Shown piece after piece: positions 1-7,477 of a stretch of 64,000 bases of DNA. Position numbers and translations under genes: made by a program. The notes under the pieces were generated by a model that did no database searches, was not told the DNA's origin, and saw only the letters and a list, made by a program, of their open reading frames with translations. The DNA comes from JBCFAY01 sp038562375 (GTDB taxonomy: Bacteria; Bacillota; Clostridia; Christensenellales; CAG-138): the NCBI GenBank assembly GCA_038562375.1, contig JBCFAY010000008.1, forward strand, positions 62,001-126,000, in the 5' to 3' direction. Position 1 is the first letter of the stretch, and every line of letters begins with the position of its first letter.

Positions 1-194
1 ATGATGAATATCAAAAAGCACAGCAGCGCCGTGATCTTGAGTACGTCGTACAGAAAGAACCGTATACTTCCAACCCAGCGGTTGTTTAAATCGAATCCCA
101 GCTCCGACAAGCCGCTCCCAATAATGCCGTTCAGCCATTTCATTCCGAGTATTTGATTTTGGAAAAAATCCCAGATTATTTTCAGCACCTGCAT
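1..194 (-). CDS. Predicted permease, COG0701/DUF318 family (5' part only)
   Basis: The first 64 codons of a minus-strand gene run off the left edge. The product begins MQVLKIIWDFFQNQILGMKW and reaches a hydrophobic stretch ending ALLCFLIFII. This layout (short amphipathic start, a segment LSELGFDLNNRWVGSIRFF, then a first membrane helix) is what I know from the ArsP/YraQ-like two-part permeases, which export metals or organoarsenicals. The ATG at 194 has AAGGA about 10 nt upstream. The gene lies downstream of an ArsR-family repressor and has its own copy of the repressor operator in the 85-nt gap, so metal-induced expression is likely. The substrate cannot be told from this fragment. Confidence 0.7.
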   Translation of the reverse strand, partial: MQVLKIIWDFFQNQILGMKWLNGIIGSGLSELGFDLNNRWVGSIRFFLYDVLKITALLCFLIFI

Positions 195-223
195 ACCGCA
201 TCCATCCTTGCATTATGCGCATT

Positions 224-245
224 CATATCAAAAATTTTTGATGCA
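224..245. promoter_or_regulatory. Second ArsR-type operator, in front of the permease
   Basis: CATATCAA, six bases, then TTGATGCA. The left half is identical to the operator at 605-626 and the spacing is the same; the right half keeps TTGAT and then diverges. It lies 29 nt upstream of the permease start, inside the arsR-permease gap. Binding by the neighbouring ArsR protein is inferred. Confidence 0.55.
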
Positions 246-255
246 TTCGGTTGAA

Positions 256-283
256 GTAAAACCATCTTTTGGATGGCTTTTAC
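256..283 (-). terminator. Hairpin at the arsR stop codon
   Basis: On the minus strand GTAAAA-G-CCATC pairs with GATGG-TTTTAC around a 5-nt loop. The stop codon of arsR (280-282) lies in the stem. The following bases are only moderately T-rich, so this may be a weak terminator or attenuator between arsR and the permease. Confidence 0.4.
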
Positions 284-594
284 TTTTCACAGCAATTATT
301 CTTGTCTGACGCCGTGTTCGGCGTTATCAGTTCCCTCAAGAGTTCCCGGGCGTGAGAGCCGCCCTTTTCGCTGATTTTATAATGCATCCATTTGCCTTCC
401 TGACGGCTCTCGACCACGCCCGACTCGACCAGGATCTTCATATGGTAGGAGAGCGCCGACTGGCCGACGTTCAGCTTTTCGATCAAAACGCAGGCGCATT
501 TTTCCCCGCTTTGCAGCAATTCCAGAATCCTTAGGCGATTCTCGTCGCAAAACGCTTTGAAGACCTTCGCGCGCTTCTCATAAATCGTCTCCAC
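280..594 (-). CDS. ArsR-family metal-sensing transcriptional repressor
   Basis: A 104-residue winged-helix protein. The helix-turn-helix core is visible as LLQSGEKCACVLIEKLNVGQ followed by SALSYHMKILVESGVV and the wing residues QEGKWMHYKI. Cys33 and Cys35 lie in the CxC position at the start of the recognition region (alpha-3 type metal site of ArsR/SmtB proteins), and two further cysteines (101-102) close the C-terminus, so a thiolate ligand such as As(III), Cd or a similar soft metal is likely. It sits upstream of a COG0701-type permease, and its promoter carries a perfect inverted repeat just after the -10 box, as expected for an autoregulated derepression switch. Start chosen at the ATG at 594. 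Confidence 0.9.
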   Translation of the reverse strand: METIYEKRAKVFKAFCDENRLRILELLQSGEKCACVLIEKLNVGQSALSYHMKILVESGVVESRQEGKWMHYKISEKGGSHARELLRELITPNTASDKNNCCEK

Positions 595-604
595 CGCATT
601 ACCT

Positions 605-626
605 CATATCAAAAATACTTGATATG
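605..626. promoter_or_regulatory. ArsR operator, perfect 8-bp inverted repeat
   Basis: CATATCAA, six bases, TTGATATG. It begins a few bases downstream of the arsR -10 box and ends 11 nt before the arsR start codon, so bound repressor would block transcription start. ATATCAA/TTGATAT half-sites are typical of ArsR-family operators. Confidence 0.75.
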
Positions 627-631
627 TAATC

Positions 632-660
632 AGTGTAGGATCCAAATCAAATTTTGTCAA
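632..660 (-). promoter_or_regulatory. Sigma-A type promoter of arsR
   Basis: Minus strand: -35 TTGACA (655-660), 17-nt spacer, -10 TACACT (632-637). The operator follows directly. Confidence 0.7.
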
Positions 661-709
661 TATGAAATGAAAGGCGTGTTTTCGCAATGCTCGCCTTCAT
701 AAGCGTTGC

Positions 710-743
710 AAAAATAACGGCGCGTCCTATTCCGGGCGCGCCG
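710..743 (-). terminator. Probable terminator of the ABC importer operon
   Basis: Minus-strand stem CGGCGCG/CGCGCCG (718-743) followed by TTATTTTTGC. It lies about 100 nt beyond the stop of the substrate-binding protein gene. Nothing else is seen in 744-845. Confidence 0.5.
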
Positions 744-845
744 ATTCGTCAAAAACTTTTATGTCCGCAAAAGCGCGGCGTTTGGGGAACGACCGCCGGA
801 CGGGGAGTTGCCCCGGGCCGCCCGGCGGATATTTGAAAGGAAGAT

Positions 846-1994
846 TTACGCGGCGGGCTTCTCCGTCGCGGCGGCCGCAGCGGCGACGCCGATGGAGTTG
901 GCGACGAGCGCGTCATACTGTTCCTTGGTCAGCGTGGTGTGATAGAACAGCTCGAAATACTTGCCGACCTCCGCGTACAGATCATACTGCGCGGCCTCGG
1001 GATACAAAAGCTTCGCCATCCACATCATGCCGAGATAGCGCTGCACGGACGGCGGGAAGCCCATCCAGTTGTACGGGCCCATCGGCACTTCGTAATAGGC
1101 GCCGTCCTTGATCGCGTCGACCTGCTTCCACGCCTTGTCCTGACCGACGGTGGAATAGATGCTGCCGGGCGCGAAGAGGATCACGTCGGGATTCCATTTG
1201 AGGATCTGCTCCATATCGACCTCGTTGCCCGAGCCCTTGCTGGAGGGTTCATCCACGACCGCAAGGTTGTTGGAAAGAAGGTCGAGGATCTCCGCGTGAT
1301 AGGAGTCCTTGGCGATGACGTTGAGGCCTTTGTCGCCGAGGCAGTACAGGACGTTCGCCTTTTCGACGCTGCCCGCGATCTGGTTGGTGCGCGCGTATAC
1401 TTCCTCGCAGTAGGCCGCGAGCTTTTCAGCCTCCGCGGTCATGCCAAGCAGCTCCCCGAGCTTGCGGTAAGCGTCGCCCATCGCCGCGGTCGTGGCGGTG
1501 ATGTGCACGAACGGGATGCCGGTCTGCGTCTGCAGGCCGTCGAGGTCTTCGACGATCGTATCCTTTGGCTCGCCGACGTCGATGACCACCTGCGCGCCGC
1601 TCGCAAGCAGCGTTTCAAGGTTCAGCTCGCCCTTGCCGCCATAGAGCTGGCCCAGCTCCGGCAGGTTGTAGTATTCTGTCGCGAGGTACTGCTCCGCGGT
1701 CGCATCCCATTTGGACGCGATGCCCACGAGCTTATCCGGCGCAAGGGCGAAGAGCACGATCTGCGCGAGCGGGCCGGAGATGGCGATCTTGGTGATCTCG
1801 GCGGGAAGGGTGACCGTGCGGCCGACGGAATCGGTGAATTCAACGGTCTTGGGCGGCTCCGGCGTCGCGACAGGCGTGGGCACGGCGGTCGGGGCGGGCG
1901 TCTCCTCGGCGGGAGCGGCGGTCGGCGCACACCCGGAAACGGCGGAGAGCAGCATCAGCACCGCCATCAAAGCGATGAGGATTTTCTTTGTCAT
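846..1994 (-). CDS. FecB/BtuF-type ABC transporter substrate-binding lipoprotein
   Basis: A 382-residue exported protein. Residues 1-22 form a lipoprotein signal with the lipobox AVSGC (Cys22), then a Pro/Thr/Ala-rich linker to about residue 50. The body starts FTDSVGRTVTLP, the hallmark opening of cluster A-II (TroA/FecB/BtuF-like) binding proteins, and contains the usual two lobes joined by a long helix (AEKLAAYCEEVYARTNQIAG). It is the last gene of a four-gene operon; its ATG overlaps the stop of the methyltransferase gene by ATGA. The C-terminus ends in an alanine-rich tail (AAAAAATEKPAA). The family carries iron-siderophores, haem, cobalamin and, in some anaerobes, molybdate or tungstate; sequence alone does not decide. 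The nearby Mo/W enzymes make the last possible but unproven. Confidence 0.88.
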   Translation of the reverse strand: MTKKILIALMAVLMLLSAVSGCAPTAAPAEETPAPTAVPTPVATPEPPKTVEFTDSVGRTVTLPAEITKIAISGPLAQIVLFALAPDKLVGIASKWDATAEQYLATEYYNLPELGQLYGGKGELNLETLLASGAQVVIDVGEPKDTIVEDLDGLQTQTGIPFVHITATTAAMGDAYRKLGELLGMTAEAEKLAAYCEEVYARTNQIAGSVEKANVLYCLGDKGLNVIAKDSYHAEILDLLSNNLAVVDEPSSKGSGNEVDMEQILKWNPDVILFAPGSIYSTVGQDKAWKQVDAIKDGAYYEVPMGPYNWMGFPPSVQRYLGMMWMAKLLYPEAAQYDLYAEVGKYFELFYHTTLTKEQYDALVANSIGVAAAAAATEKPAA

Positions 1995-2764
1995 AGCAAT
2001 ACTCCTTTTGTTTCTTCTTGGTTGAATCTCTCTTGATCTATGGCATCGGGAATGTCCCGAATGTCCACCGCGATTATGCCGACCCGGTTCACCGTGGGCA
2101 GATAGTACCGGTATTCGCCCGCTTCGATCGGCACGAGGCGGCTCTGCACCTCATCCGCGTCGATCGGGCCGCTGCGCTCTTCCTTATCGTAGGTGCGAAA
2201 GAACTCCACCGCGTCCTCGAGCGTTCGAAAAGGCTGCCCCATCTCGAGCGCGAGCCGCCGCACCTGTGCGCGCACGCCCAGCGCGTCAAGCTCTTCGAGC
2301 GTGCTCCCGAGCGTGAACCGCTCGATGGACTTTTTCCCGAGGTTGAACCGGTGCGTGCGCCAATCCCGCTTGACGAGTATCAGCGTTTTGGAGCACTGCT
2401 CCTTCGCGATGCGAAGCGCCTTGTGCGTGCTGCCGAAGAAGCAGAATACCATCGCGTCGTAGGGCCTTTTCGGCGGGCAGGCGGCGATGTCGCTTTCCAG
2501 CACCTCGATGTTCGTTTTGCCTTGCGCCGCGATATTCTCCCTTAAAACGTTCAGCGCGTCCTTTGAAACGTCCACCGCGGTGACCTTGCGGCAGCCTTCG
2601 GCGAGCGCGAGGCTCAGATACCCGAGCCCGCAGCCCGCGTCGCAGACATGCGCGCCGCCGGGGATATCCTCCAAAATGTTTTTTGAGAGCGCTTCATGGT
2701 ACGTCCCGTACTCGGACGCATCCTTTAGGAAGCGTATCATGCCGGACCGCCACAAGAACATCAT
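1991..2764 (-). CDS. Class I SAM-dependent methyltransferase inside the importer operon
   Basis: 257 residues. The Rossmann SAM-binding motif I is visible as VCDAGCGLGYLSLAL near residues 40-54, followed by motif II (VTAVDVSKDAL) and an acidic SDIAACPP segment. The start at 2764 overlaps the ATPase stop (ATGA) and the stop overlaps the binding-protein start (ATGA), so it is translationally coupled on both sides and must be made in proportion to the transporter. It could act on the imported chelate or on its carrier small molecule; no substrate can be named. A longer open frame exists upstream in the same phase but is only the shadow of the ATPase gene. Confidence 0.85.
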   Translation of the reverse strand: MMFLWRSGMIRFLKDASEYGTYHEALSKNILEDIPGGAHVCDAGCGLGYLSLALAEGCRKVTAVDVSKDALNVLRENIAAQGKTNIEVLESDIAACPPKRPYDAMVFCFFGSTHKALRIAKEQCSKTLILVKRDWRTHRFNLGKKSIERFTLGSTLEELDALGVRAQVRRLALEMGQPFRTLEDAVEFFRTYDKEERSGPIDADEVQSRLVPIEAGEYRYYLPTVNRVGIIAVDIRDIPDAIDQERFNQEETKGVLL

Positions 2765-3540
2765 GCCGGCGCCTTCGCCCCCTGCGGGATGATCATCCTG
2801 CCCGAGCCTGTCTCTACAAAATCCGCGTCCATGTTGTAGAGCCTTTGGATGAGCGTCTCGTTCATCACCTCGCCCGGCGCGCCGAACGCCTCGACCCGCC
2901 CGCGGTTGAGCGCAAGCACCGCGTCCGAATACCAGAGCGCGTGCTGCGGGTTGTGCGTGGAATACAATACCGTATAGCCCTCCCCGGCCAGATGCCTTAC
3001 CTGATCGAGCACGCGGGACTGATTGCCGTAATCGAGGCTCGCGGTCGGTTCGTCCATCAAAAGCACCTTCGCGCGCTGCGCGAGCGCGCGTGCAACGAGC
3101 ACGAGCTGCTGCTCGCCGCCGCTCAGATGCAAAAAGCTCCTCTGCGCAAAATCGGCAAGCCCCATCCGCTCGAGCGCCTCTTCGGCCTGAAGGATCTCTT
3201 GCTTCCTCGGCGAGCGGATCACCGAAAGCTGGTGCGCGGTGCCCATGAGCACCATATCGAGCACCGAATATTGGAACAACTGCCCGTGCGACTGCGGGAT
3301 GTACGCGATCCGGTGCGCGATTTCCCGAGCGCTCAGTCTGCGCGCATCGATTCCGTCGATCGTTATCGTGCCGCGATAGCTTGTCAGAAGGTTTAAAATA
3401 CAGCGGAACAGCGTGCTTTTTCCCGCTCCGTTCGGGCCGATGACGCCGAGCATCCGGCCCTCGGACGCGCGGAAGCTCACATCCGAAAGCGCTTCGCGCT
3501 CCTTGAAGCAAAATGAAAGACGCTCGACCGCAATGCTCAA
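2761..3540 (-). CDS. FecE/BtuD-type ABC importer ATP-binding protein
   Basis: 259 residues from a TTG start at 3540 that overlaps the permease stop as TTGA; this gives the normal family length and begins right at the conserved strand SIAVERLSFCF. Walker A GPNGAGKST (about residues 35-43), Q-loop YIPQSHG, signature LSGGEQQ, Walker B VLLMDEP, D-loop and switch histidine (STH) are all intact. A longer open frame reaches 3732 but overlaps the permease heavily and is not homologous. The C-terminus (VMNETLIQRLYNMDADFVE) resembles the accessory end of siderophore/cobalamin importer ATPases. It energises the FecCD-like permease encoded just upstream. Confidence 0.92.
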   Translation of the reverse strand: MSIAVERLSFCFKEREALSDVSFRASEGRMLGVIGPNGAGKSTLFRCILNLLTSYRGTITIDGIDARRLSAREIAHRIAYIPQSHGQLFQYSVLDMVLMGTAHQLSVIRSPRKQEILQAEEALERMGLADFAQRSFLHLSGGEQQLVLVARALAQRAKVLLMDEPTASLDYGNQSRVLDQVRHLAGEGYTVLYSTHNPQHALWYSDAVLALNRGRVEAFGAPGEVMNETLIQRLYNMDADFVETGSGRMIIPQGAKAPA

Positions 3541-4607
3541 AATACGTTCTCCTTCCTCGTGATCAAATAGATGAAAAACGGCGCCCCAATGAATGCTGTG
3601 AGGATGCCGATCGGAATCTCCGTCGCCAAAAGGTTCCTCGAAACGTTGTCCACCACCAGAAGGAACATCGCGCCGACGCTCATGCTCGCGGGGATGAGCG
3701 CCTTGTAGTTGCCGCCCACGATCTTGCGGCAAAAATGCGGGATCACCAGGCCGACCCAGCCGATCATGCCGCTCGCGGCGATGCTCGCGGCGGTGATGAG
3801 CGTCGCGAATATGATGACCGCGAACCTCAGCGCCGGTACGTTCACGCCCATTGCGCGGGCCTCGTCATCCCCGAGCGTGAGAAGGTTGAGCCGCCATCGC
3901 ATTAGAAACAGCGCGATCAATCCGATCGACATCGGCCAGACGGCGAACGCGAGATCCGTCATCTTCGTCCCGGCGAGGCTCCCCATCAGCCAGTAGGTGA
4001 TCTCGGGGAGCTGGTTGGTCGGGTCCGCGACCAGCTTGATGTACGAGATGCCCGCCGTGAGGAGGGAGCTGATCATAATGCCCGAGAGGATCAGGCTCAC
4101 CACGCGCCGCCCCGGCGCGCGTTCCCCGATCGCGTATACCACGCTCACGGTGATAAGGCTCGCCGCAAACGCGACGACGGTCACCATCCTTGAGGACGCG
4201 CCGAGCAATATCGAGAGCGCAGCGCCGAACGCCGCGCCGGAGGACGCGCCCAGGATATCCGGCGAGGCCATCGGGTTCTGAAAAACGCCCTGATAGGACG
4301 CGCCCGCCACCGAAAGACAGCAGCCCACGAAGCAGGAAAGGAGTATGCGCGGCAGGCGGATGTTTAAAACGACCGTTTCCATCTGCGCCGTCCAGGTCTG
4401 CTCTACGGAAAAGACCTGCCCCGTGAGTATCCGAAGCAGCTCGTTGAGCGGAACGCCGTACCGGCCGAAGCAGAACGAGGCCAGTATCACCGCAACGAGC
4501 GCCGCAAAAAGCGCGGTGAGTACGCCGGGCGTTCCCCTGCCCGGCGATGAATCCGCACCGGAGATGACCGGAAGCTTTTCCTTTTTTACCTTTTCACGGC
4601 CGGGCAT
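3537..4607 (-). CDS. FecCD/BtuC-type ABC importer permease
   Basis: 356 residues with about ten hydrophobic segments. After a charged 25-residue N-terminus come the family landmarks: the first helix, NIRLPRILLSCFVGCCLSVAG, GVFQNPMASPDILGASSGAA, and near the end GMIGWVGLVIPHFCRKIVG with DNVSRNLLATEIPIGILTAF, all typical of FecCD permeases. It is the first gene of the operon; a promoter lies 36-65 nt upstream. A transporter of this type needs two identical or paired permease chains; only one gene is present, so a homodimer as in BtuC2D2 is likely. Confidence 0.93.
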   Translation of the reverse strand: MPGREKVKKEKLPVISGADSSPGRGTPGVLTALFAALVAVILASFCFGRYGVPLNELLRILTGQVFSVEQTWTAQMETVVLNIRLPRILLSCFVGCCLSVAGASYQGVFQNPMASPDILGASSGAAFGAALSILLGASSRMVTVVAFAASLITVSVVYAIGERAPGRRVVSLILSGIMISSLLTAGISYIKLVADPTNQLPEITYWLMGSLAGTKMTDLAFAVWPMSIGLIALFLMRWRLNLLTLGDDEARAMGVNVPALRFAVIIFATLITAASIAASGMIGWVGLVIPHFCRKIVGGNYKALIPASMSVGAMFLLVVDNVSRNLLATEIPIGILTAFIGAPFFIYLITRKENVF

Positions 4608-4643
4608 AGCGTTGTATTCTTAAAAGGATAATCATATATAGTT

Positions 4644-4672
4644 ATAATATAAGGCGCAAGCTGCCAATACAA
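4644..4672 (-). promoter_or_regulatory. Candidate promoter of the importer operon
   Basis: Minus strand -35 TTGTAT (4667-4672), 17-nt spacer, -10 TATTAT (4644-4649), in a short AT-rich island just upstream of the permease gene. Confidence 0.5.
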
Positions 4673-4725
4673 CCCACGCCGTTCGCTATCGCCGAATTTT
4701 TATTCTCCATTGCCGAATGTCATGC

Positions 4726-4779
4726 AAAAGCCCGCCCATAGGCGAGGCAAACAACAGCCTTCCAGCCTTTGGCGGGCTT
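4726..4779 (-). terminator. Hairpin with T-tract in the importer leader region
   Basis: Minus strand AAGCCCGCC pairs with GGCGGGCTT across a 34-nt interior that can itself fold, followed by TTTTGC. It lies upstream of the importer promoter, so it would end or attenuate transcripts coming from 4780-5240. It may be the expression platform of a structured leader RNA; no known riboswitch class was recognised. Confidence 0.45.
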
Positions 4780-5239
4780 CTATGAACAAGGCCGCTCACC
4801 ATAATGGCGCGGCGGCAAAATCGCCGCCCCGGCCGCGCGGCGGACGAACGGCCAAGATTGTGCATTCGCCCTCGCGGGGAACAAAAGCGATAACGCCGTT
4901 CATCGCAAGGAGGAGGCCCCTCGCAGCCGTATACCGGGGCGCAGGAACCGGCGCACGCAACAGCCGCTTTGACCGCCGGTTTTTTGGTCTGCGCGAAATG
5001 ACGCCGCATCTTTATCCTTGTTTCCCTCTTTAAGACAGTATCTCTCAAAAGGGCGCCCCTCACCCGGCCAACGTGCGCCATGACCATATATATGCATTTT
5101 ATTGTCATCGGGTTCGCGGGCAGGCGGATATATACGCATAACAACGGCCGCCTTTGGCCGCTGTGCCCCGTATATATTGCCCATAAACATGCGCGGCGCG
5201 TTCGCCGCGGCGAAGGGCTAAAGGCGGACATACCCGCGC
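4780..5239. other. About 460 bp non-coding, hairpin-rich region with three ATATATA boxes
   Basis: No credible reading frame. Contents: a plus-strand hairpin AACCGGCG/CGCCGGTT (4946-4981) running into a T6 tract; three AT boxes in otherwise GC-rich DNA, ATATATAT at 5086-5093, ATATATA at 5128-5134 and TATATATT at 5171-5178, spaced 42 and 43 bp apart; and a short stem CGGCC/GGCCG near 5145-5160. Together with the terminator at 4726-4779 this could be a regulated leader, an operator array or a small RNA locus. Confidence 0.4.
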
Positions 5240-5269
5240 AAAAACGCCCGGACCATGAGGATCCGGGCG
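5240..5269 (-). terminator. Rho-independent terminator after the PHP phosphatase gene
   Basis: Minus strand CGCCCGGA, 9-nt loop, TCCGGGCG, then TTTTTGC. It starts 38 nt after the stop of the PHP gene. Confidence 0.8.
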
Positions 5270-5306
5270 TAGGGCAGCGCCGTGACCGCCGTTCCCGGCG
5301 TTTCCC

Positions 5307-6095
5307 TTAGAGCGGGAAAAGGAACGGACGCATACGCTCGAATGAAGCCTGATAGCGAACGCCCGCGGCGCGCGCAAGCTCCCGGGCATCCTCGAGGCGA
5401 AAACCTATGCGCCCCGCAGAATGCGCGTCGGAGCCGAACGTGACGAATTCGCCGCCGAGCTCGACAAAGCGCTGCAGGATGTCGAGGCCCCACATCGGCT
5501 CGTCCGAAGTGCGATACACCGAGGTATTGATCTCGATGCCGATGCCGTTGTGCGCGAGATGCCGAAAGACGCGGTCGAACGCGTCGGGATTGTCGAGGTA
5601 GCGGACCGTGCGCTGGGCGTAGGGCGCTTTCTTCGCCACATAGTCGAAGTGGCCGAGCGTCGAATAGCCCGTGGCGCTCACGCAACGCCCGGCGAGATGC
5701 TCCAGGTAGTCGGCATAGGCCTCTTCCCGCGGGCGCCCCTCAAAAAAGGCGGCGTCATACGGATCATTGCCGCCGGTGTTGTGCACCGAACCGATGATCA
5801 GATCGATCGGCTGATCGCCGATATATTCGAGCGCGTCCTCAAACGCCTTCGCGTCCTTGAGCGCGACCTCCGCGCCGAAGCGCACGCGCGGAACACGGCC
5901 CTGCACGGAGCGGATCTCGCGTGCGAGCTCGGCTACGACGGGGTTGGGGTACAAAAGGAACGCCTCGTCGAAGTCGAAATGGTCGGTGACGGCGATCTCG
6001 TCGAGCCCGAGCTCCGCCGCGCGCTCAAACATGGCGCGCACGCTCTCGGAGCCGTCCGAGGAATGCCTTGAATGCATATGATAGTCCGCGCGCAT
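5307..6095 (-). CDS. PHP-domain phosphatase, histidinol-phosphatase-like
   Basis: 262 residues of the PHP superfamily. The metal-binding motifs are present in order: DYHMHSRHSSDG (first HxH, residues 6-8), AVTDHFDF (second motif), FGAEVAL, IIGSVHN, GHFDYV and FVTFGSDAHS. This matches the HisK/HisJ class that removes phosphate from L-histidinol phosphate using a tri-metal centre. A hisC-like aminotransferase is present elsewhere in the window (20.9-22.0 kb), but no other his genes adjoin, so other phosphoesters are possible. It follows fprA with a 1-nt gap and its Shine-Dalgarno GGAGG lies inside the end of fprA, so the two are co-transcribed. Confidence 0.85.
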   Translation of the reverse strand: MRADYHMHSRHSSDGSESVRAMFERAAELGLDEIAVTDHFDFDEAFLLYPNPVVAELAREIRSVQGRVPRVRFGAEVALKDAKAFEDALEYIGDQPIDLIIGSVHNTGGNDPYDAAFFEGRPREEAYADYLEHLAGRCVSATGYSTLGHFDYVAKKAPYAQRTVRYLDNPDAFDRVFRHLAHNGIGIEINTSVYRTSDEPMWGLDILQRFVELGGEFVTFGSDAHSAGRIGFRLEDARELARAAGVRYQASFERMRPFLFPL

Positions 6096-6096
6096 G

Positions 6097-7290
6097 TTAC
6101 CTCCGCAGCGCCCGCGCGAATTCGCGGCCGTATTCGCGCGCCCCGTCCAGCTGCTCGGCGGACGGCTTGAATCGCGCCTTATAGCCCTCGCCCACGACGT
6201 TGAGCCGGAGCTGCTTCATGCGGACGATCAGGTTGCCGATCGCTTCGCCGCTCCAGCCGTAGCTGCCGAACGCGCCGGCCACCCTGCCCTTGTGGACCAC
6301 CGGGTTGAGTCCCAAGAGCATCTCGTACACCGGCGGGAGCGCGTCCGCCACGATGGTGCTGCTTCCGAGGAGAAACCCGTCCGCATCGCGGACGGCTTCG
6401 GCCGCGGCCTGCTTATCGTCCTTGACAAGGTCGAAGCGGTTTACGTCGGAGATACCCTCCTCGCGGATCCCTTCGATGATCGCGTCCGCCAGGGCGGCGG
6501 TGTAGCCGTAGGCCGAGGCGAACACGACGGCCGCGCGGGGCGCTTCGCGCTTTTCGCCGCAGGCAAGCTCCTTATAGATGCCGACGTACTTGTCGATATC
6601 CTTGCGCAGCACCGGCCCGTGCCCGTTGCCGATGAACGAGATCTCGAGAGGCTCGATGCGCGCGAGCGCGTTCTTGACGTACGGGTCGCAGTACGGCGCC
6701 ATGATGCTGTTGAAATAATGGCGGTACGCGCCTGCGAAATCGTCGTTCATGAGGTCGTTGAACACGTGCGGGTCCGAATAGTGGCAGCCGAGGAAGTCGC
6801 AGGTAAAGAGCGCCTTCAGCTCCGGCATGTAGGTGAGCATGGTATCCGGCCAGTGCAGCATCGGCAGGAGCATGAACTGCATCGTCAGACCGCCGATGTC
6901 GATGCTCTCGCCATCCTTGACCGCGTGCACCTTGAACTCCTCGTTGAGAATCTCCTTTAAAAACATCGCGGCGCTCGGCGAGCAGACGACCGTCGCGTTC
7001 TTCGCGAGCGCGAGCGTTTTCGCGAGCGCGCCGGTATGATCCGGCTCCGTGTGGCTCACGACAATATAGTCGATCTTCCCGGGATCGATCGCCTCTTTCA
7101 CATTCGCGATAAATTCGTCGTAGAAGCGGTCCTTCACCGTTTCAAAGAGCACGGTCTTGTCCCGCCCCTGAACGATATAGGAATTATAGCTCGTTCCGTA
7201 TTCCGTATAAACGATTACATCGAACACGCGCAGGGTCGGATCCTGCACGCCGACATAGATGATTTGATCCGTTGCCTTGATCGCCGGCAT
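6097..7290 (-). CDS. fprA: FprA-type flavodiiron protein (O2/NO reductase)
   Basis: 397 residues from the ATG at 7290, which has GGAGG 8 nt upstream; an in-frame upstream extension is not supported. The N-terminal metallo-beta-lactamase-like domain carries the diiron ligand motif SHTEPDHTGAL (His80, Glu82, Asp84, His85) and later GCHYSDPHVF and NGHGPVL. The C-terminal flavodoxin domain starts near residue 250 with AAVVFASAYGYTAALADAI and GAFGSYGWSGEA, the FMN-binding loops. In strict anaerobes the enzyme scavenges oxygen or nitric oxide with electrons from rubredoxin or F420. No rubredoxin gene adjoins, so the donor is unknown here. Confidence 0.93.
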   Translation of the reverse strand: MPAIKATDQIIYVGVQDPTLRVFDVIVYTEYGTSYNSYIVQGRDKTVLFETVKDRFYDEFIANVKEAIDPGKIDYIVVSHTEPDHTGALAKTLALAKNATVVCSPSAAMFLKEILNEEFKVHAVKDGESIDIGGLTMQFMLLPMLHWPDTMLTYMPELKALFTCDFLGCHYSDPHVFNDLMNDDFAGAYRHYFNSIMAPYCDPYVKNALARIEPLEISFIGNGHGPVLRKDIDKYVGIYKELACGEKREAPRAAVVFASAYGYTAALADAIIEGIREEGISDVNRFDLVKDDKQAAAEAVRDADGFLLGSSTIVADALPPVYEMLLGLNPVVHKGRVAGAFGSYGWSGEAIGNLIVRMKQLRLNVVGEGYKARFKPSAEQLDGAREYGREFARALRR

Positions 7291-7378
7291 CGTATTGTCC
7301 TCCGGTGCGTATTTGTCCACTATTATAACTGCTTGTGTGAAAAAAGACCAGCGGTTGCCGTTTCCCGGAAGGCGCCGC

Positions 7379-7456
7379 AAAAAAAGCGCCGCGCCCCTTC
7401 GGACAGGCTTACGATTCTCTCGGGATTGAATCCTGAGAATTCACGTTGCCCGAAGG
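7379..7456 (-). terminator. Nested hairpin and T7 tract after the MFS gene
   Basis: On the minus strand CCTTCGG (7450-7456) pairs with CCGAAGG (7396-7402) around an inner hairpin formed by AATCC(C/T)GAGA-type arms (7413-7442); a GC-rich 10-mer and seven T follow (7379-7385). It begins 21 nt after the MFS stop. Confidence 0.5.
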
Positions 7457-7477
7457 CATATCCGAGGGGCTGTTTTC

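Noticed and set aside
1991..3511. Methyltransferase extended upstream to 3511
   Set aside because: The extra residues are the shadow of the ATPase gene; the ATGA overlap at 2764 gives the real start.
4686..5231. A 181-codon frame in the non-coding region upstream of the importer
   Set aside because: Low-complexity, Arg/Pro-rich, no start context and crossed by hairpins; more likely non-coding.
4728..5239. Cobalamin or molybdenum-cofactor riboswitch upstream of the importer
   Set aside because: I could not see the conserved core of either class; kept only as an unassigned structured region.
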